A stretch of DNA of 64,000 nt from Thalassoglobus neptunius (GCF_007859735.1 NZ_SIHI01000009.1:33242-97241), one strand, 5' to 3'. Positions 1 to 10,391 are shown, counted from the stretch's first letter. Program-made: numbers and translations. Notes: generated by a model from the sequence alone, not told the origin.

Positions 1-391
1 TGTTTCCTCGCCCTTGGAGCCCTCCGAATTGAGCACGATTATTCGTGAAGGACTGGCTCGCAGCGGTGTTTCCACCGATGAAGGCTGAATCCGAAGAGAA
101 TCCGGTGAAGGCGTTTTGTCCGACCATCGAGGAAAGGCTCCCGTCTCCGGTGTTCAAAACCATGTCTCCAGCAGCACGTCCCGGATCAATGAGTGATCCC
201 CCTTGTGCCGCGAAAGTGGTTCCACCTCCACCTTGAGTGGTTCTTCCCACTCCGGCTGCGGAACCGCCAGTCCCGCCTGTGGTTCCTCCGCCAGTCGTAG
301 TCCCGCCACCGAAGAGTGATTGTGCCTGGGCATTTGATGCCGTCGTCAGAATCATCAAAGCCGTTGCGAGTGTGAGTATCCGTGTCTGCAT
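1..391 (-). CDS. Gly/Thr-rich secreted protein, C-terminus cut by window edge
   Basis: About 130 codons are open from an ATG at 391 to the window edge. The first 20 or so residues form a signal peptide (MQTRILTLATALMILTTASN, then AQAQS), so export is likely. A Gly/Thr-rich segment with GGGTTTGGGTTGG-like repeats follows, then a Ser/Gly/Asn-rich part. The ribosome site GAGGAAA sits about six bases before the ATG. It lies 211 bases downstream of the secretin-lipoprotein pair on the same strand and may belong to the same exported system. No family was recognised, and the C-terminal portion is outside the window. Confidence 0.7.
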   Translation of the reverse strand, partial: MQTRILTLATALMILTTASNAQAQSLFGGGTTTGGGTTGGTGGSAAGVGRTTQGGGGTTFAAQGGSLIDPGRAAGDMVLNTGDGSLSSMVGQNAFTGFSSDSAFIGGNTAASQSFTNNRAQFGGLQGRGN

Positions 392-602
392 AACATTTCC
401 TCAGGGCAGTCCGTATCGACAAGCCTCTTTTGACTATCTCATCGAGTATTAACCCCGAATGCAACCAGAGGTTTCGGAAGTTCTGTCAGATCAGCTGTCT
501 TGAAAGACGATCTGGGCAGTTGGACTGGTTTAGTCGGAATATTTTCTCCGGAGAGGTGTCGTGCGTCAACGGTTTTATTGGCTGATGAATCTGGTCAAAT
601 GT

Positions 603-1502
603 TCAGTTGGCGAGTGGGTGCTGATGCTGCGTCGGTTGTAATTTCGGAGCTTCTGTTGGAGAAAGTGCGTGCTGCTGGACCGCTGGAGTTGCCGACTCAG
701 TGGATGGCGATGCTCCGGAGACAGCCTGGGCTGCGATCGACTTCAAACGGTCTCGATGTTGATCTGCCGTATTCACTTGATGTCCAGCGATGGTTCCGCC
801 GAAGTGTCGAACTGCTTCCGGGCTTCTGCGGCGATCGGCTTCAGTCACAGCCTCAGTCGTCACGTGTGAGACTTGCTGGATGGGGCTGGAAATCTCCGTT
901 TTCGTCTTTGTATGACGTTTGTCACGCGGGGGGCCCTGAAGGTAAAGAGTGGCCATTTTGGAGTAGACTGGCATTCCCCCGTCTTTCGGGGTGACCATCA
1001 CTCGCAATGAGCAATTGGCCTCGTGGACTGTTTTTCGTGTGTAGGGCACGAAGAGCTGGTAGGCGATTCCAAGGTTTGTTTCTGTCATCAGGCCCTGGAA
1101 TGCCATTTCTTCGAAGTCGAAATAATGAATCGGCTCGGCTCGTTCCTCTTCTGATCCATGGTCGTCGAACACGTAAATTCGCACATCGCCGTTCACTTTG
1201 ATCGGGGAAGATGTGTCGTTTCCGAAGAAGAGGATTTGACCCGCGAAACCGCGGCATGGGAGCCCGTTCAAACCGACACCTTCGGCCGGCTCCCAGGCAC
1301 AGATCACTTCTGCGACCCGTTCTTTTCCGGATTCCGGGGCTTTCTTCTTCTTCGCGTCATCTTTCCCGAGTAGAGAAAGTTGATGGCAACCGCAATTCGT
1401 CAAAAGGAACAGGAGGCACAGGATCAGATTGAGCCGAGAACTTCGAGATGAAGATTGCCTGTTGAGAAACCAGGAATTGGGTTTGAGAGTTCTCATGATC
1501 AC
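603..1502 (-). CDS. Probable lipoprotein translated with the secretin
   Basis: The product has 299 residues. A basic N-terminus and hydrophobic stretch (LILCLLFLLTNCGC) look like a lipoprotein signal with an imperfect lipobox, so envelope anchoring is likely. The middle part, about residues 65-190, is a compact domain of beta-rich character (VNGDVRIYVFDDHG, SLRVMVTPKDGG). The last 100 residues are Ser/Thr/Gln/His/Pro-rich and probably disordered. The start is GTG at 1502, with GGGAG five bases upstream; it overlaps the secretin stop by four bases, implying translational coupling. An ATG at 1496 is the alternative. The close coupling suggests a pilotin-like or accessory role for the secretin, but this is inference and no domain was recognised. 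Confidence 0.8.
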   Translation of the reverse strand: MIMRTLKPNSWFLNRQSSSRSSRLNLILCLLFLLTNCGCHQLSLLGKDDAKKKKAPESGKERVAEVICAWEPAEGVGLNGLPCRGFAGQILFFGNDTSSPIKVNGDVRIYVFDDHGSEEERAEPIHYFDFEEMAFQGLMTETNLGIAYQLFVPYTRKTVHEANCSLRVMVTPKDGGMPVYSKMATLYLQGPPRDKRHTKTKTEISSPIQQVSHVTTEAVTEADRRRSPEAVRHFGGTIAGHQVNTADQHRDRLKSIAAQAVSGASPSTESATPAVQQHALSPTEAPKLQPTQHQHPLAN

Positions 1503-4500
1503 TTGGTCTCCCCGGTTGCAGGAACGGCTGGTTCCAGCGGTGCTGGAGGTTCGACGTATGGAGGAATCGGGGAGCTCTCCGGAATCGGAGACATGTCCGC
1601 TGGTTGAGGAGTTCCCTCGTAGTACTGAGCGTTTGGATCAGTCATTGAGTTTGGCACTCCGAAGATCGGACCGTGTAGCTCTTCCGCTTCTTCCTGGAAG
1701 TAGTGGAGACGTTGTGCTTCGATCTGCTTGAACATTTCTGATTCAGCGTCGTTGTGGACGATTCGCGGAGTCAGGAAGATGATCAACTCTCGACGTTCAG
1801 TCGTGTGGGAATCGAATCGGAATGCGTTTCCGATGATCGGAAGATCGCCGAGCCACGGGACCTTTCGTTCGAGAATGTCGTCGGAATCGGTGATCATTCC
1901 CCCGAGCACAACTGTTTGTCCGTCGGGGACTTTCACAGTTGTTTGTGCTGTCTGAATGTTCTTAATTGGCGAGGTGATCACGGTTCCGGTGTTGATGTCG
2001 GTGAAGACAGGAACACCGTTGTCGATGAACTGACTCTTCTCAGCGACGACTTCCATCACAATTTGTCCGCCGGGGCTGATTCGAGGACGCACTGTGAGGA
2101 TGATCCCCGCGTTCTCACGAACGATGATCGGTGACGTCGAGGTGTTTGTCTGGTTCACACCGTTCACAACTGGAACGTCTTGGCCGACCTGAATCTGCGC
2201 TGTCTGGTTGTCCAGGGCGAGCACTTGTGGTCGGCTGAGGACTCGAACCTGCCGACGGGCTGCCAGTGCACGAATGAGAACGCTCACTGAGTCGGAACTT
2301 GCCGAGAGGACGAGACCACCGTAGCCGAGGTCATTGTTCGTTCGTTGAAGTGCGAAGCTGCTGAGCCCCTGTGCTCCGACGCGTGACGGGTTCCCGATCG
2401 GGTTACTTCCGATGGGCTGGTTATTGAAGCCAAACCCTGGGGATGCGTTTTGGGAAATCACACGAGTGACCGTGGCGGATGGGTTTCCGTTCGGGTCAAA
2501 GATTGTCTCCGTAACGGTCAAGAGTTCGTCGATGATGCTTCGATCGAAGAGGACCGGATCCTGGAATCCGAGTTCCACGCCGAATTCATCTGTGTTGTCG
2601 AGCTGAACTTCGACGAGCAACGCTTGAATCAAGACCTGCGAGAACTCTGCGTCGAGAGTTCGCACCATCGCTTCGATTTCGTTGAAGTAGGCCGGTGTTG
2701 CACTGATCAGCACGCTGTTGGTGATCGGTTCAGGTGTGACAATCACTTCCTGTTCGAGCAACTGGCTCGTGCTGATGCGGTCTGGATCGATGGTTGCGAG
2801 GTCACGTTGTGATTGGAGGAAATCGTTGATCGCCAAAGCGACGTCAGCAACCGGAACATTCAGGAGTTTGATGACCTGCGTCGTTCGGTTCTGAGGATCG
2901 GTCGCATCGAGTCGGTACAACAGGTTTTCGGCGATGATCAATGCGTCTGGACCACCGGTTGCGATCACGCTGTTCGTTCGAGTGTCCGCAACGAAACGTA
3001 GCTGAAGCAGCGAACTCGCTGTGTCCGTCGCTCCTGCGAGTTGGACTCCGAGTTGTCCCTGATCATTCTGGTTGGTCGTTTCTTCCTGCTGGAAGAGTTC
3101 GTTAAGCAATTCGACAGCATTGACGGCGTCGGCTTTTTGAAGCTTAAAGTATTTGACTTCTGCGACGGCGCTACTGGGCTGATCCAGAATTCGAACGAGT
3201 TCCTCAATCACTGGAATGCTCTGCGGTGAAGCCGAGTATTGCAATGTGTTCGTTCGGGTTTCTGCATTGAAGACGATATTGTCCAGGAGTCCGGATCGTG
3301 CCAGCTTCTCACCGTCTTCGGAAAGAAACTCCAACACAACGGACTTCGGATCAGTCGCTCCCTGAATCTGCGAAGTGAATGACTGAGCGACTGTTGATGC
3401 TTGAGGATCGGTGACGCTTCGGAAGGCGGCTGTCAGGAACTCAGCCAATTCATCCGCGAGGGCATTTTTCAATCGGATGACTTTCATCTGACTGATAGAA
3501 GCTGCTTCGTCTGCATCCAACTTTTTGATGAAGACTTCAATCTCTGACAAGTCGCGAGGACGAGCTTGAATAACGACCGAGTTGGTTCGCGGATCGGCTG
3601 CGACTTTCAGTCGTGTTCCGAGGCCTGTGGGGTCTTCGTCCGGATAGAAGTCGCTCAGGATTTCGACAACGCTGTTCGCGACTGCGTATTCGAGTCGAAT
3701 CACCTGAATTTCATGAGTTGGATCAATGGGTTGATCAAGTTCAGCAGCGAGATCGAGAATGGCTTCCATCGTATTTGTGGGGGCCAGAATCAGAACCGCG
3801 TTCGGGACGACAACCGGAATGACGTTCACAGCTGCGGCACTTTGTTGAGCACTGTCGCTGCGAAGTTCTGCGAGTTGTTCATAAACATCGCTCAGCAACT
3901 GGGCCAGCGATTGCGAGTCAACGTGTTCCAGCTTGAGAAGGTGAATTTCAGGAAGACTTCCCACTGCCATTCGTTCGATTTCCGAGATGACTTCCATCAC
4001 GGTTTCAATGTCACCTTCGTTACCGCGAATGATCAGGAGGTCGAACCCGGGAATGGTTTCAATTGTGACATCACCTTTCAGATTCCCTGAAAGAGTCATC
4101 AACCCGCCGCGACCGATGATTCTCGCGCTGTCTTCAGGGTTCGCGGGCTGGTCTCCGAGCGGTGCCGGATCTGGAACCGGTTGCTCAGCTTGTGCGAGCA
4201 TTCTTTCGTTCGTGCTTGCCGCTTTCGCAGCTTGTTGAGCTGAAGCGATTGTCGAAATCGGGCGTTTCAGGCGTTCCGCAATTTCCGCAGTCGATCCGTT
4301 TCCAGCCATCAGAGTTGGGACCGATTCTGCCCCGATCGGATTAATGTCGAGGCTTTGAATCAGCGTCTTGAGGCCAGACTGAACAGGTGCAGTGGCGGTG
4401 ACGAGAAGTTGTCGCTGCTCGCTGTCGATTTCGACAACGAAGAGTGTGTCGGCAGGAGCCTGGTCTTCCGCGATATCGGAAACGACGAAAGCAGGCATCC

Positions 4501-5347
4501 CGTTCGGACCGGCGTTTTCCAGTTTTGATCGGGATGAAAAGGCTTTATGAATTTGTCGGGCGATATCGACGGGGGATCGATGACGCGGACGATAAGTTCG
4601 TGTTTCGTTCGCTTCGACCTGTTCAGATTCCGGCTGAGAAGCTTGATCGTAAGCCAGTGGCTGAATCGATTGGCCCTTGGGAGAATTTTGAACTTCCGGA
4701 GGCAGCATGCGATGCCGAGGGACTTCAGTTGTGAACTGGTAGTTCGAATTCACTCCGGCCGTTTGAATGATCGTCGGTTTCTTGGCAGGAGCTGGAACAT
4801 CTGTCGTTGTTGGAATTGTCTGTGCCTGCAGTGGCTCGCTTTCAGGCGTTGGTGCGACAGCTTCGGTCGTCTGAGCGGCTTGAGTGCCTGGCTCTTCCGG
4901 CAAAGGGGAAATCGGTCGTTCGTATTCCAATCGACCGCGACGAGTCGACATGACTGTCAGGAACTGGTCCTTAATCAGGATACGGAATCCGACCCGTTCG
5001 AGTTCCCGATTCAAGATCTTGACGGCGTCATCACGGTTATACTGATTCCAGTCGTGACGAGAGAAATTTCCGGGAGGGACATCGTGCATGACGAGTGTCG
5101 ATCCGGTCTCTTTCGCGACATCGTTCAGGACTTTTGCCCACGGAGTCGTAAGAAAGTTGAGACGAACTGATTTCCGTTTGGAAGCTTCAGTATCCCAACC
5201 GGCTTCAACAGTTTCGTTGGTCGTTTTGACTTTTTTTCGGAAGAAGCCTTGGGCCGACGCTTGGTTCGGGCACAAAGATGCGGCGATCACACAGCATACT
5301 GCCGGAGCGACGAAACCACGTCTTGTCACCATTTCGAACAATCGCAT
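1499..5347 (-). CDS. Very long secretin (GspD/PilQ superfamily)
   Basis: This 1282-residue protein should form an outer-membrane secretin channel of the type II secretion/type IV pilus superfamily. The chosen ATG (5347) follows GGAAG and begins a clear signal peptide ending near ASA-QG; a GTG at 5395 would add 16 residues before it. An N0-like domain lies at about 25-110, followed by a Pro/Gln-rich linker. Five NolW/N1-like repeats lie between about 470 and 840, each opening with a pattern such as IHLLKLEHV, IQVIRLEYA, MKVIRLKNA, VKYFKLQKA or TQVIKLLNV. The secretin core (about 900-1200) contains VLSRPQVLALDNQ, VPDGQTVVLGGM, VPWLGDLPIIGNAFR and ELIIFLTPRIV. It is roughly twice the size of an ordinary GspD. 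No gspE, F or G genes are adjacent. Confidence 0.93.
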   Translation of the reverse strand: MRLFEMVTRRGFVAPAVCCVIAASLCPNQASAQGFFRKKVKTTNETVEAGWDTEASKRKSVRLNFLTTPWAKVLNDVAKETGSTLVMHDVPPGNFSRHDWNQYNRDDAVKILNRELERVGFRILIKDQFLTVMSTRRGRLEYERPISPLPEEPGTQAAQTTEAVAPTPESEPLQAQTIPTTTDVPAPAKKPTIIQTAGVNSNYQFTTEVPRHRMLPPEVQNSPKGQSIQPLAYDQASQPESEQVEANETRTYRPRHRSPVDIARQIHKAFSSRSKLENAGPNGMPAFVVSDIAEDQAPADTLFVVEIDSEQRQLLVTATAPVQSGLKTLIQSLDINPIGAESVPTLMAGNGSTAEIAERLKRPISTIASAQQAAKAASTNERMLAQAEQPVPDPAPLGDQPANPEDSARIIGRGGLMTLSGNLKGDVTIETIPGFDLLIIRGNEGDIETVMEVISEIERMAVGSLPEIHLLKLEHVDSQSLAQLLSDVYEQLAELRSDSAQQSAAAVNVIPVVVPNAVLILAPTNTMEAILDLAAELDQPIDPTHEIQVIRLEYAVANSVVEILSDFYPDEDPTGLGTRLKVAADPRTNSVVIQARPRDLSEIEVFIKKLDADEAASISQMKVIRLKNALADELAEFLTAAFRSVTDPQASTVAQSFTSQIQGATDPKSVVLEFLSEDGEKLARSGLLDNIVFNAETRTNTLQYSASPQSIPVIEELVRILDQPSSAVAEVKYFKLQKADAVNAVELLNELFQQEETTNQNDQGQLGVQLAGATDTASSLLQLRFVADTRTNSVIATGGPDALIIAENLLYRLDATDPQNRTTQVIKLLNVPVADVALAINDFLQSQRDLATIDPDRISTSQLLEQEVIVTPEPITNSVLISATPAYFNEIEAMVRTLDAEFSQVLIQALLVEVQLDNTDEFGVELGFQDPVLFDRSIIDELLTVTETIFDPNGNPSATVTRVISQNASPGFGFNNQPIGSNPIGNPSRVGAQGLSSFALQRTNNDLGYGGLVLSASSDSVSVLIRALAARRQVRVLSRPQVLALDNQTAQIQVGQDVPVVNGVNQTNTSTSPIIVRENAGIILTVRPRISPGGQIVMEVVAEKSQFIDNGVPVFTDINTGTVITSPIKNIQTAQTTVKVPDGQTVVLGGMITDSDDILERKVPWLGDLPIIGNAFRFDSHTTERRELIIFLTPRIVHNDAESEMFKQIEAQRLHYFQEEAEELHGPIFGVPNSMTDPNAQYYEGTPQPADMSPIPESSPIPPYVEPPAPLEPAVPATGETK

Positions 5348-5605
5348 TTTGGGACTTCCAATTCGTTCATGGAATTTCAGCTTTCCGCGCGGCACGCAAT
5401 CCCCATGGATTAGGAGAATCCGTACAACCGTTACTATCGGTAAAGTTTTCCCAGCTTAATGAGTCGAAATTTTCGGCTGACGGAAAACAGGTCCATCCTT
5501 GCGTGAATGCCTCCTTTTCGGCACGATTTGCCGGAGTCCAGGAGCAATCGGTGGAATCCTGACTCGTTTCAAACGACGTCCAAACTTTTCAGAGAATGGA
5601 ATCAG

Positions 5606-6709
5606 ATGGCTGAGCAACATGCAGCCCGACGTGATCGGGTCCGAGAACAGATGCGTCGAGACGGAATCGAGGCCTTCCTGATCACCACCGAGAAGAATGT
5701 GGCGTATCTCACTGGGTTCACCGGCGACAGCACATGGATGCTGTTAACGCAGGACTCAGCCCGACTCGTCAGTGATTTCCGATACACGACACAGCTTGCA
5801 TCAGAATGTCCGGATGTTGCGGCAGTGATTCGCCCATCCAATTTGTCCCTCATTCAAGGAGTCGTCGCGGAACTTCCGACGAGTTCCAATGGCCCGATCG
5901 GGTTCGAAGGGCATGCGATGCCGTTTGACACCTATCAGGTACTCCTTGACAGTTCGAAGGGGCAGGAGTGGGTTCCGCTTTCCTGGAAGGTCGAAACGAT
6001 CCGAGCGATCAAAGACAGCAGCGAGATCGAAGACATTCGCCTCGCGGTTCGATTGGCTGAGGAAGGATTCTCCCAGCTTCTCGATCAATTCCGCCCCGAG
6101 GCAACCGAGCGAGAAATGGCCTATGAGTTAGAGCACATCGTTCGTGGGCTGGGTGGCGAGGAGTTGAGTTTCCATCCGATTATTGCGGTCGGTGACCATT
6201 CCGCGATGCCGCACTACCGTCCCGGAGATCGAAAACTCTCGGAACATCCGATCCTTCTTGTTGACTGGGGAGCTCAAACTTATTTGGGATACAAGTCAGA
6301 TTTGACGCGGACGATGCTCACTCAAGACTTCGCAGAGCCTCAATTCGAGAAAATCTATCGGACCGTGCTCGAAGCACAAATGCTGGCGATCGAACTCATC
6401 GCTCCGGGAGTTTCCACGCTTGATGTCGATAACGCAGCACGCCAACACATCGCTGACGCGGGTTTCGGGGAGTACTTCGATCATGGACTCGGTCACGGAA
6501 TTGGCCTCGATATTCACGAATTGCCGCGATTTTCCCGGACTGCAGAGACTCCGCTTGAGCCCGGAATGGTTGTCACCGTCGAGCCTGGGATCTATCTTCC
6601 GGGCTGGGGAGGTGTCAGGATTGAAGATGATGTTCTTGTCACCGACCAGGGATGTGAAGTATTGTCCAGCGTCACAAAGAGTTGGGATTCTGTTCGAATC
6701 ACCATCTGA
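5606..6709 (+). CDS. Xaa-Pro aminopeptidase/dipeptidase (M24 family)
   Basis: The 367-residue product is a cytosolic metallopeptidase of the pita-bread fold that cleaves X-Pro bonds. An N-terminal creatinase-like domain (about 1-125) precedes the M24 catalytic domain. The dinuclear metal ligands are visible: Asp in LLVDWGAQ, Asp in YKSDLTRT, His in GHGIGLDIHE, Glu in VTVEPGIY and Glu in GGVRIEDDVL. The ATG at 5606 was chosen because homology starts at RRDRVREQMRRDGI; the frame stays open upstream without family features. It is divergent from the secretin and may be transcribed with accB downstream, since planctomycete and Gram-positive genomes often carry this peptidase (or efp) next to accB and accC. 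Confidence 0.93.
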   Translation: MAEQHAARRDRVREQMRRDGIEAFLITTEKNVAYLTGFTGDSTWMLLTQDSARLVSDFRYTTQLASECPDVAAVIRPSNLSLIQGVVAELPTSSNGPIGFEGHAMPFDTYQVLLDSSKGQEWVPLSWKVETIRAIKDSSEIEDIRLAVRLAEEGFSQLLDQFRPEATEREMAYELEHIVRGLGGEELSFHPIIAVGDHSAMPHYRPGDRKLSEHPILLVDWGAQTYLGYKSDLTRTMLTQDFAEPQFEKIYRTVLEAQMLAIELIAPGVSTLDVDNAARQHIADAGFGEYFDHGLGHGIGLDIHELPRFSRTAETPLEPGMVVTVEPGIYLPGWGGVRIEDDVLVTDQGCEVLSSVTKSWDSVRITI

Positions 6710-6954
6710 TTGATCTGGTGAGTGGACGTCATCCTTCAACATCTCATTGAACAAGACAACCTGTGGGATTCCGTCGATTGTTCCATCAATATCGTCAGGT
6801 TTTGGCATGTCACCCTCGTGAGAAGCCGATTCGTACGAACGGAATGATCTCAAATTCGAATCAGACATATCCAATCTCCAAGAATCCATTCGCCTTCCGA
6901 ATCAGGATGCGAAGCGGACATCCGACATAATCGACTAAACACTGAGGAATTGAG

Positions 6955-7467
6955 ATGGCTCGCGACGCGAACGCCGAAGCAGACGAACTAAACATCGATG
7001 GGCTTCGTCAGGTCATGGAACTGATGGAAAAGCACGACGTGACCGAGCTGAAGCTGGAACAGGGAACGGCGAAATACGTTCTGCGTCGCGGAGGGCATGA
7101 ATTCAGTGCCACGCTTCCTGCTCCTGCCCCAGTCTTGCCCGCACAAGCTGTTCCCGTTGCCCCGGCAGCCGCACCGCCTGCAGCGTCGGATTCTGCTCCT
7201 GCGGCCGCGCCAGCAGCGGACGAAGGAGTTGTTGAGATCAAAAGTCCCACTGTGGGGACGTTCTACCAGTCTCCGTCTCCCGGCGAGCCAGTCTTCGTCA
7301 AGGTCGGGGATCACGTGACCAAAGACTCAATTGTCTGCATCGTGGAAGCGATGAAGGTCTTTAACCAAATTCCTGCTGAGGTTTCAGGGACCATCGTCAA
7401 AGTTCTCTTGAAGGACAGTGATTCCGTAGAATACGGACAGCCGTTGTTCCTCGTTAAGCCCGATTGA
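6955..7467 (+). CDS. accB: Biotin carboxyl carrier protein of acetyl-CoA carboxylase
   Basis: This 170-residue protein carries the biotin that shuttles carboxyl groups between AccC and the carboxyltransferase in the first step of fatty-acid synthesis. An N-terminal helical segment ([20 protein letters not shown]) precedes an Ala/Pro-rich flexible linker at about 55-90. The C-terminal biotinyl domain follows with the motif EAMKVFNQI, whose Lys is the biotinylation site; Met-Lys-Val is conserved, and the residue after it is the Phe/Met type. A strong GAGGA precedes the ATG. The length is usual for the family. Confidence 0.97.
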   Translation: MARDANAEADELNIDGLRQVMELMEKHDVTELKLEQGTAKYVLRRGGHEFSATLPAPAPVLPAQAVPVAPAAAPPAASDSAPAAAPAADEGVVEIKSPTVGTFYQSPSPGEPVFVKVGDHVTKDSIVCIVEAMKVFNQIPAEVSGTIVKVLLKDSDSVEYGQPLFLVKPD

Positions 7468-7595
7468 TCACAGCGGTTGCAGTGTCGAAGTGAAGTCTTC
7501 ACGTCATAATCTCATGAGCAGTTGAGCAACGTGCAGACTTGCGAAATGTTCGCCGACGCTGGAGTTTGCAATGTTGGTGGCGTGTTTTCAAAGAG

Positions 7596-7612
7596 CCGGA
7601 CGTCGAGTCCGG
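7596..7612. other. Short GC-rich hairpin between accB and accC
   Basis: CCGGAC and GTCCGG form a perfect six-base-pair stem around the five-base loop GTCGA. No T-run follows, so it does not look like a simple intrinsic terminator. It lies in the 230-base gap between accB and accC, unusually long for these partners, and could act as an mRNA processing or attenuation element. The structure is seen; any role is a guess. Confidence 0.35.
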
Positions 7613-7697
7613 ATGACAACCGTCTCAATTTTCACGAGCGAACGTTTCAGGGGCCACACAGCATCCCATAAGAGTTCTCTAGGATTGAATCGATATC

Positions 7698-9041
7698 ATG
7701 TTTCAAAGGATTTTGGTTGCTAACCGAGGCGAAATCGCACTTCGTGTGATTCGCGCCTGTCAGGAACTTGGGATCGGGACTGTCGCGGTTTTCAGCGAAG
7801 CAGATCGCGGTGCTCACTACCTCGATTTGGCCGATGAGGCAATTTGCATCGGTCCGGCTTCGTCTTCAGAAAGCTATTTGAAGATCGAACACATCATCGC
7901 CGCTGCGGAACTGAGCGAAGCCCAGGCGATTCATCCTGGCTATGGTTTTCTGGCTGAAAACTACGATTTCGCTGAACAGTGTCGGGATTCTGGAATCGAG
8001 TTCATCGGACCTCCACAGGAAGCGATGCGCAAGTTGGGCGACAAAGTTGAAGCCCGCAAAATTGCGATGGAAGCCAAAGTTCCTGTCGTTCCCGGAAGCG
8101 ATGGGCTGATTACCAGTGAAGAAGAAGCGGTGCGAGTCGCCAACGAAATTGGCTACCCCGTGCTCATCAAAGCGACCGCAGGCGGCGGCGGAAAAGGAAT
8201 TCGGCCCGCGACCGATGAAAAATCATTGAGAACCGAATTGAAAGCCGCTTCTGCTGAAGCAGAAAAGGCGTTCAAGAATGCTGGCGTGTACATCGAGAAG
8301 TTCGTTCAAAAACCGCGACACGTCGAAGTTCAGGTGCTGGCCGATCAACACGGGAACGCGGTTCATCTGTGGGAACGTGATTGCACGATGCAGCGAAAGC
8401 ATCAGAAGCTGATCGAAGAGAGTCCCGCACCAAAACTCCCCGAAAACGTTCGGCTGGAAATGTGTGAAGCGGCCACGCGTCTCGTACGCACTTCAGGCTA
8501 CTTCAACGCTGGAACAGTGGAGTTCATCGTCGATCAGGACAATAACTTCTATTTCATCGAAGTGAATGCTCGAATTCAGGTGGAACATCCGGTGACGGAA
8601 ATGGTCACCGGAATCGACTTGATTCGTCAGCAAATCCTCGTCGCGGCAGGCGAAAAACTGAGTTTCACACAAGACGAAATCACTTCGACGGGATGCTCGA
8701 TCGAAGTTCGGATCAACGCCGAAGATCCAGATCAGGGGTTTCGAGGCTGTCCTGGCACGATCACGGACCTGATTATCCCAGGTGGTCTCGGTGTCCGCTT
8801 CGATTCACATGTGTATACTGGTTATCGGATCAGTCCGCATTACGATTCGATGATCGGAAAACTCATTGTGTACAAGCCGACACGCGAGGAGGCAATTGCG
8901 TGTATGTTACGTGCTCTCAACGAGTTTCGTATCGATGGTCCCGGAATTAAGACGACAATTCCGCTCGCCAAGAAGATCCTGATGCACTCGGTGTTCCGCA
9001 ATGCAGAAGGGGATACCAAGTTCGTCGAACGAACCTGGTAG
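7698..9041 (+). CDS. accC: Biotin carboxylase subunit of acetyl-CoA carboxylase
   Basis: The 447-residue, full-length ATP-grasp enzyme carboxylates the biotin on AccB using bicarbonate and ATP. It opens with the classical [20 protein letters not shown]. The glycine-rich ATP loop [12 protein letters not shown], the biotin-carboxylase motif [15 protein letters not shown] and the catalytic segment [16 protein letters not shown] are all present. AGGA precedes the ATG at a slightly long spacing. It is separated from accB by 230 bases that include a hairpin, so the two may be partly uncoupled. Confidence 0.98.
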   Translation: MFQRILVANRGEIALRVIRACQELGIGTVAVFSEADRGAHYLDLADEAICIGPASSSESYLKIEHIIAAAELSEAQAIHPGYGFLAENYDFAEQCRDSGIEFIGPPQEAMRKLGDKVEARKIAMEAKVPVVPGSDGLITSEEEAVRVANEIGYPVLIKATAGGGGKGIRPATDEKSLRTELKAASAEAEKAFKNAGVYIEKFVQKPRHVEVQVLADQHGNAVHLWERDCTMQRKHQKLIEESPAPKLPENVRLEMCEAATRLVRTSGYFNAGTVEFIVDQDNNFYFIEVNARIQVEHPVTEMVTGIDLIRQQILVAAGEKLSFTQDEITSTGCSIEVRINAEDPDQGFRGCPGTITDLIIPGGLGVRFDSHVYTGYRISPHYDSMIGKLIVYKPTREEAIACMLRALNEFRIDGPGIKTTIPLAKKILMHSVFRNAEGDTKFVERTW

Positions 9042-9194
9042 TTTGGGAATTCTTTGAACAATTCAGATGAACTCAATCGTCTGAGTTCCTTCGCGCTTGA
9101 ACGTTTGGCGTTCCGCTTTTACGATGCCGCGCAGAAATGCGTTCTCACCTACGTCTGCGAAGCGCTTTCTTCGCTCCGTTAACACATCAGGAAT

Positions 9195-10229
9195 TTGAAA
9201 ATGAAAGTCGCCTGTCTAACAGGGGGTGGAGATTGCCCCGGTCTCAATGCTGTCATTCGAGGCCTCGTCCGCACAATCCACAATGCCGGCGGTGAGACAA
9301 TCGGATTATTGGAAGGTTGGAGAGGTGCGATCGAAGGCAACTTCGTTCAACTGAACCCAATGGAAACCGATGAAATTCTCCCGATGGGTGGAACAATTCT
9401 CGGCTCTTCCCGAACCAATCCTTACAAAGACGAATCGCTCGTTGAGCAAGTCGTCAAGACATTCAACGAGTTGGAACTCGATTGTCTGGTCGCGATCGGT
9501 GGTGACGACACTCTTGGTGTCGCAAGCAAATTGTACAGCGACCACAATCTTCCAACGATCGGTTGCCCGAAAACAATCGATAACGACTTGAGCAGCACGG
9601 ACTTCACTTTTGGGTTCGATACCTGTTTGAACACCGTCATGGATGCTGTGGACAAACTGCGAACAACCGCAGAGTCTCACCGACGCGTGATTGTCGTCGA
9701 AGTCATGGGACGTCACGCTGGCTGGATTACCTGTTTCTCAGGAATCGCATGTTCCGCCGATGCGATTATGGTTCCTGAGCAGGAAGTCGATCTCAATGCT
9801 GTTTGTGAACTGCTGAAGAAGCGTCGCGAAAACGGCAAGAAGTACGGCATCGTAATGGTCAGCGAAGGTGCGGTCCTGAAGGGCGAAGACCTTACGACCA
9901 AAGATGCGGAACTCGATGAATTTGGCCATGTGAAACTGGGCGGAGTCGGATCACGAGTCGCCAAAATGATCGAAAAGAAGACCGGGATCGAGACGCGAGA
10001 CGTCACTCTCGGCCATCTTCAGCGAGGTGGTTCACCAAGTGCTTACGATCGCGTCCTCGGAACTCGACTCGGAATTCACGCTGGTCGATTGGCGTTGAAC
10101 AAAGACTTCGGGAAAATGGTTGCGTTGAATGGGCTCCACATCGTGGGAGTTCCTCTGGCAGAAGCTGTCGGAACAATGCGAACCCTGTATCCTGAGTTCC
10201 TCGACGAAGCGAGCGAATTCTTGAGATAA
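9195..10229 (+). CDS. pfp: 6-phosphofructokinase, predicted PPi-dependent
   Basis: The 344-residue protein belongs to the PfkA superfamily and phosphorylates fructose 6-phosphate. Family motifs are [41 protein letters not shown] and [12 protein letters not shown]. Donor-specificity residues point to pyrophosphate. ATP enzymes carry GGDGS and PGTIDND, whereas here the motifs are GGDDT (Asp105) and PKTIDND (Lys126), the Asp/Lys pair known to favour PPi over ATP. The size matches the short actinobacterial/spirochaete PPi-PFK type. AGGA precedes the ATG. If correct, the reaction is reversible and works in glycolysis and gluconeogenesis. The family is certain and the donor is strongly inferred. 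Confidence 0.9.
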   Translation: MKMKVACLTGGGDCPGLNAVIRGLVRTIHNAGGETIGLLEGWRGAIEGNFVQLNPMETDEILPMGGTILGSSRTNPYKDESLVEQVVKTFNELELDCLVAIGGDDTLGVASKLYSDHNLPTIGCPKTIDNDLSSTDFTFGFDTCLNTVMDAVDKLRTTAESHRRVIVVEVMGRHAGWITCFSGIACSADAIMVPEQEVDLNAVCELLKKRRENGKKYGIVMVSEGAVLKGEDLTTKDAELDEFGHVKLGGVGSRVAKMIEKKTGIETRDVTLGHLQRGGSPSAYDRVLGTRLGIHAGRLALNKDFGKMVALNGLHIVGVPLAEAVGTMRTLYPEFLDEASEFLR

Positions 10230-10290
10230 CACCTTCGAAGATCTCCTCACAGCTATGACTGTGGAGATTTTCGACGATGAACAAAAACGA

Positions 10291-10332
10291 CGCCGACCCG
10301 AATCCATGGATTCAGGTCGGCGTTTTTTGTTT
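10291..10332. terminator. Bidirectional intrinsic terminator
   Basis: CGCCGACC pairs with GGTCGGCG around a GAATCC/GGATTC inner arm, with one C/A mismatch, and is followed by GTTTTTTGTTT. On the other side lies an A-run (ACAAAAAC), so the same hairpin followed by T's also forms on the minus strand. It sits between the converging phosphofructokinase and rRNA methyltransferase genes and can end both transcripts. Confidence 0.85.
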
Positions 10333-10391
10333 CAATTGTTTACTGCGATCGGTTTCACGAATTCTGATCGATCGCTCCATCAACAATCCAA

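Noticed and set aside
6296..6889. A minus-strand open frame of 197 codons over the Xaa-Pro peptidase
   Set aside because: Metal-ligand motifs are on the plus strand, and the reverse frame has no recognisable domain.
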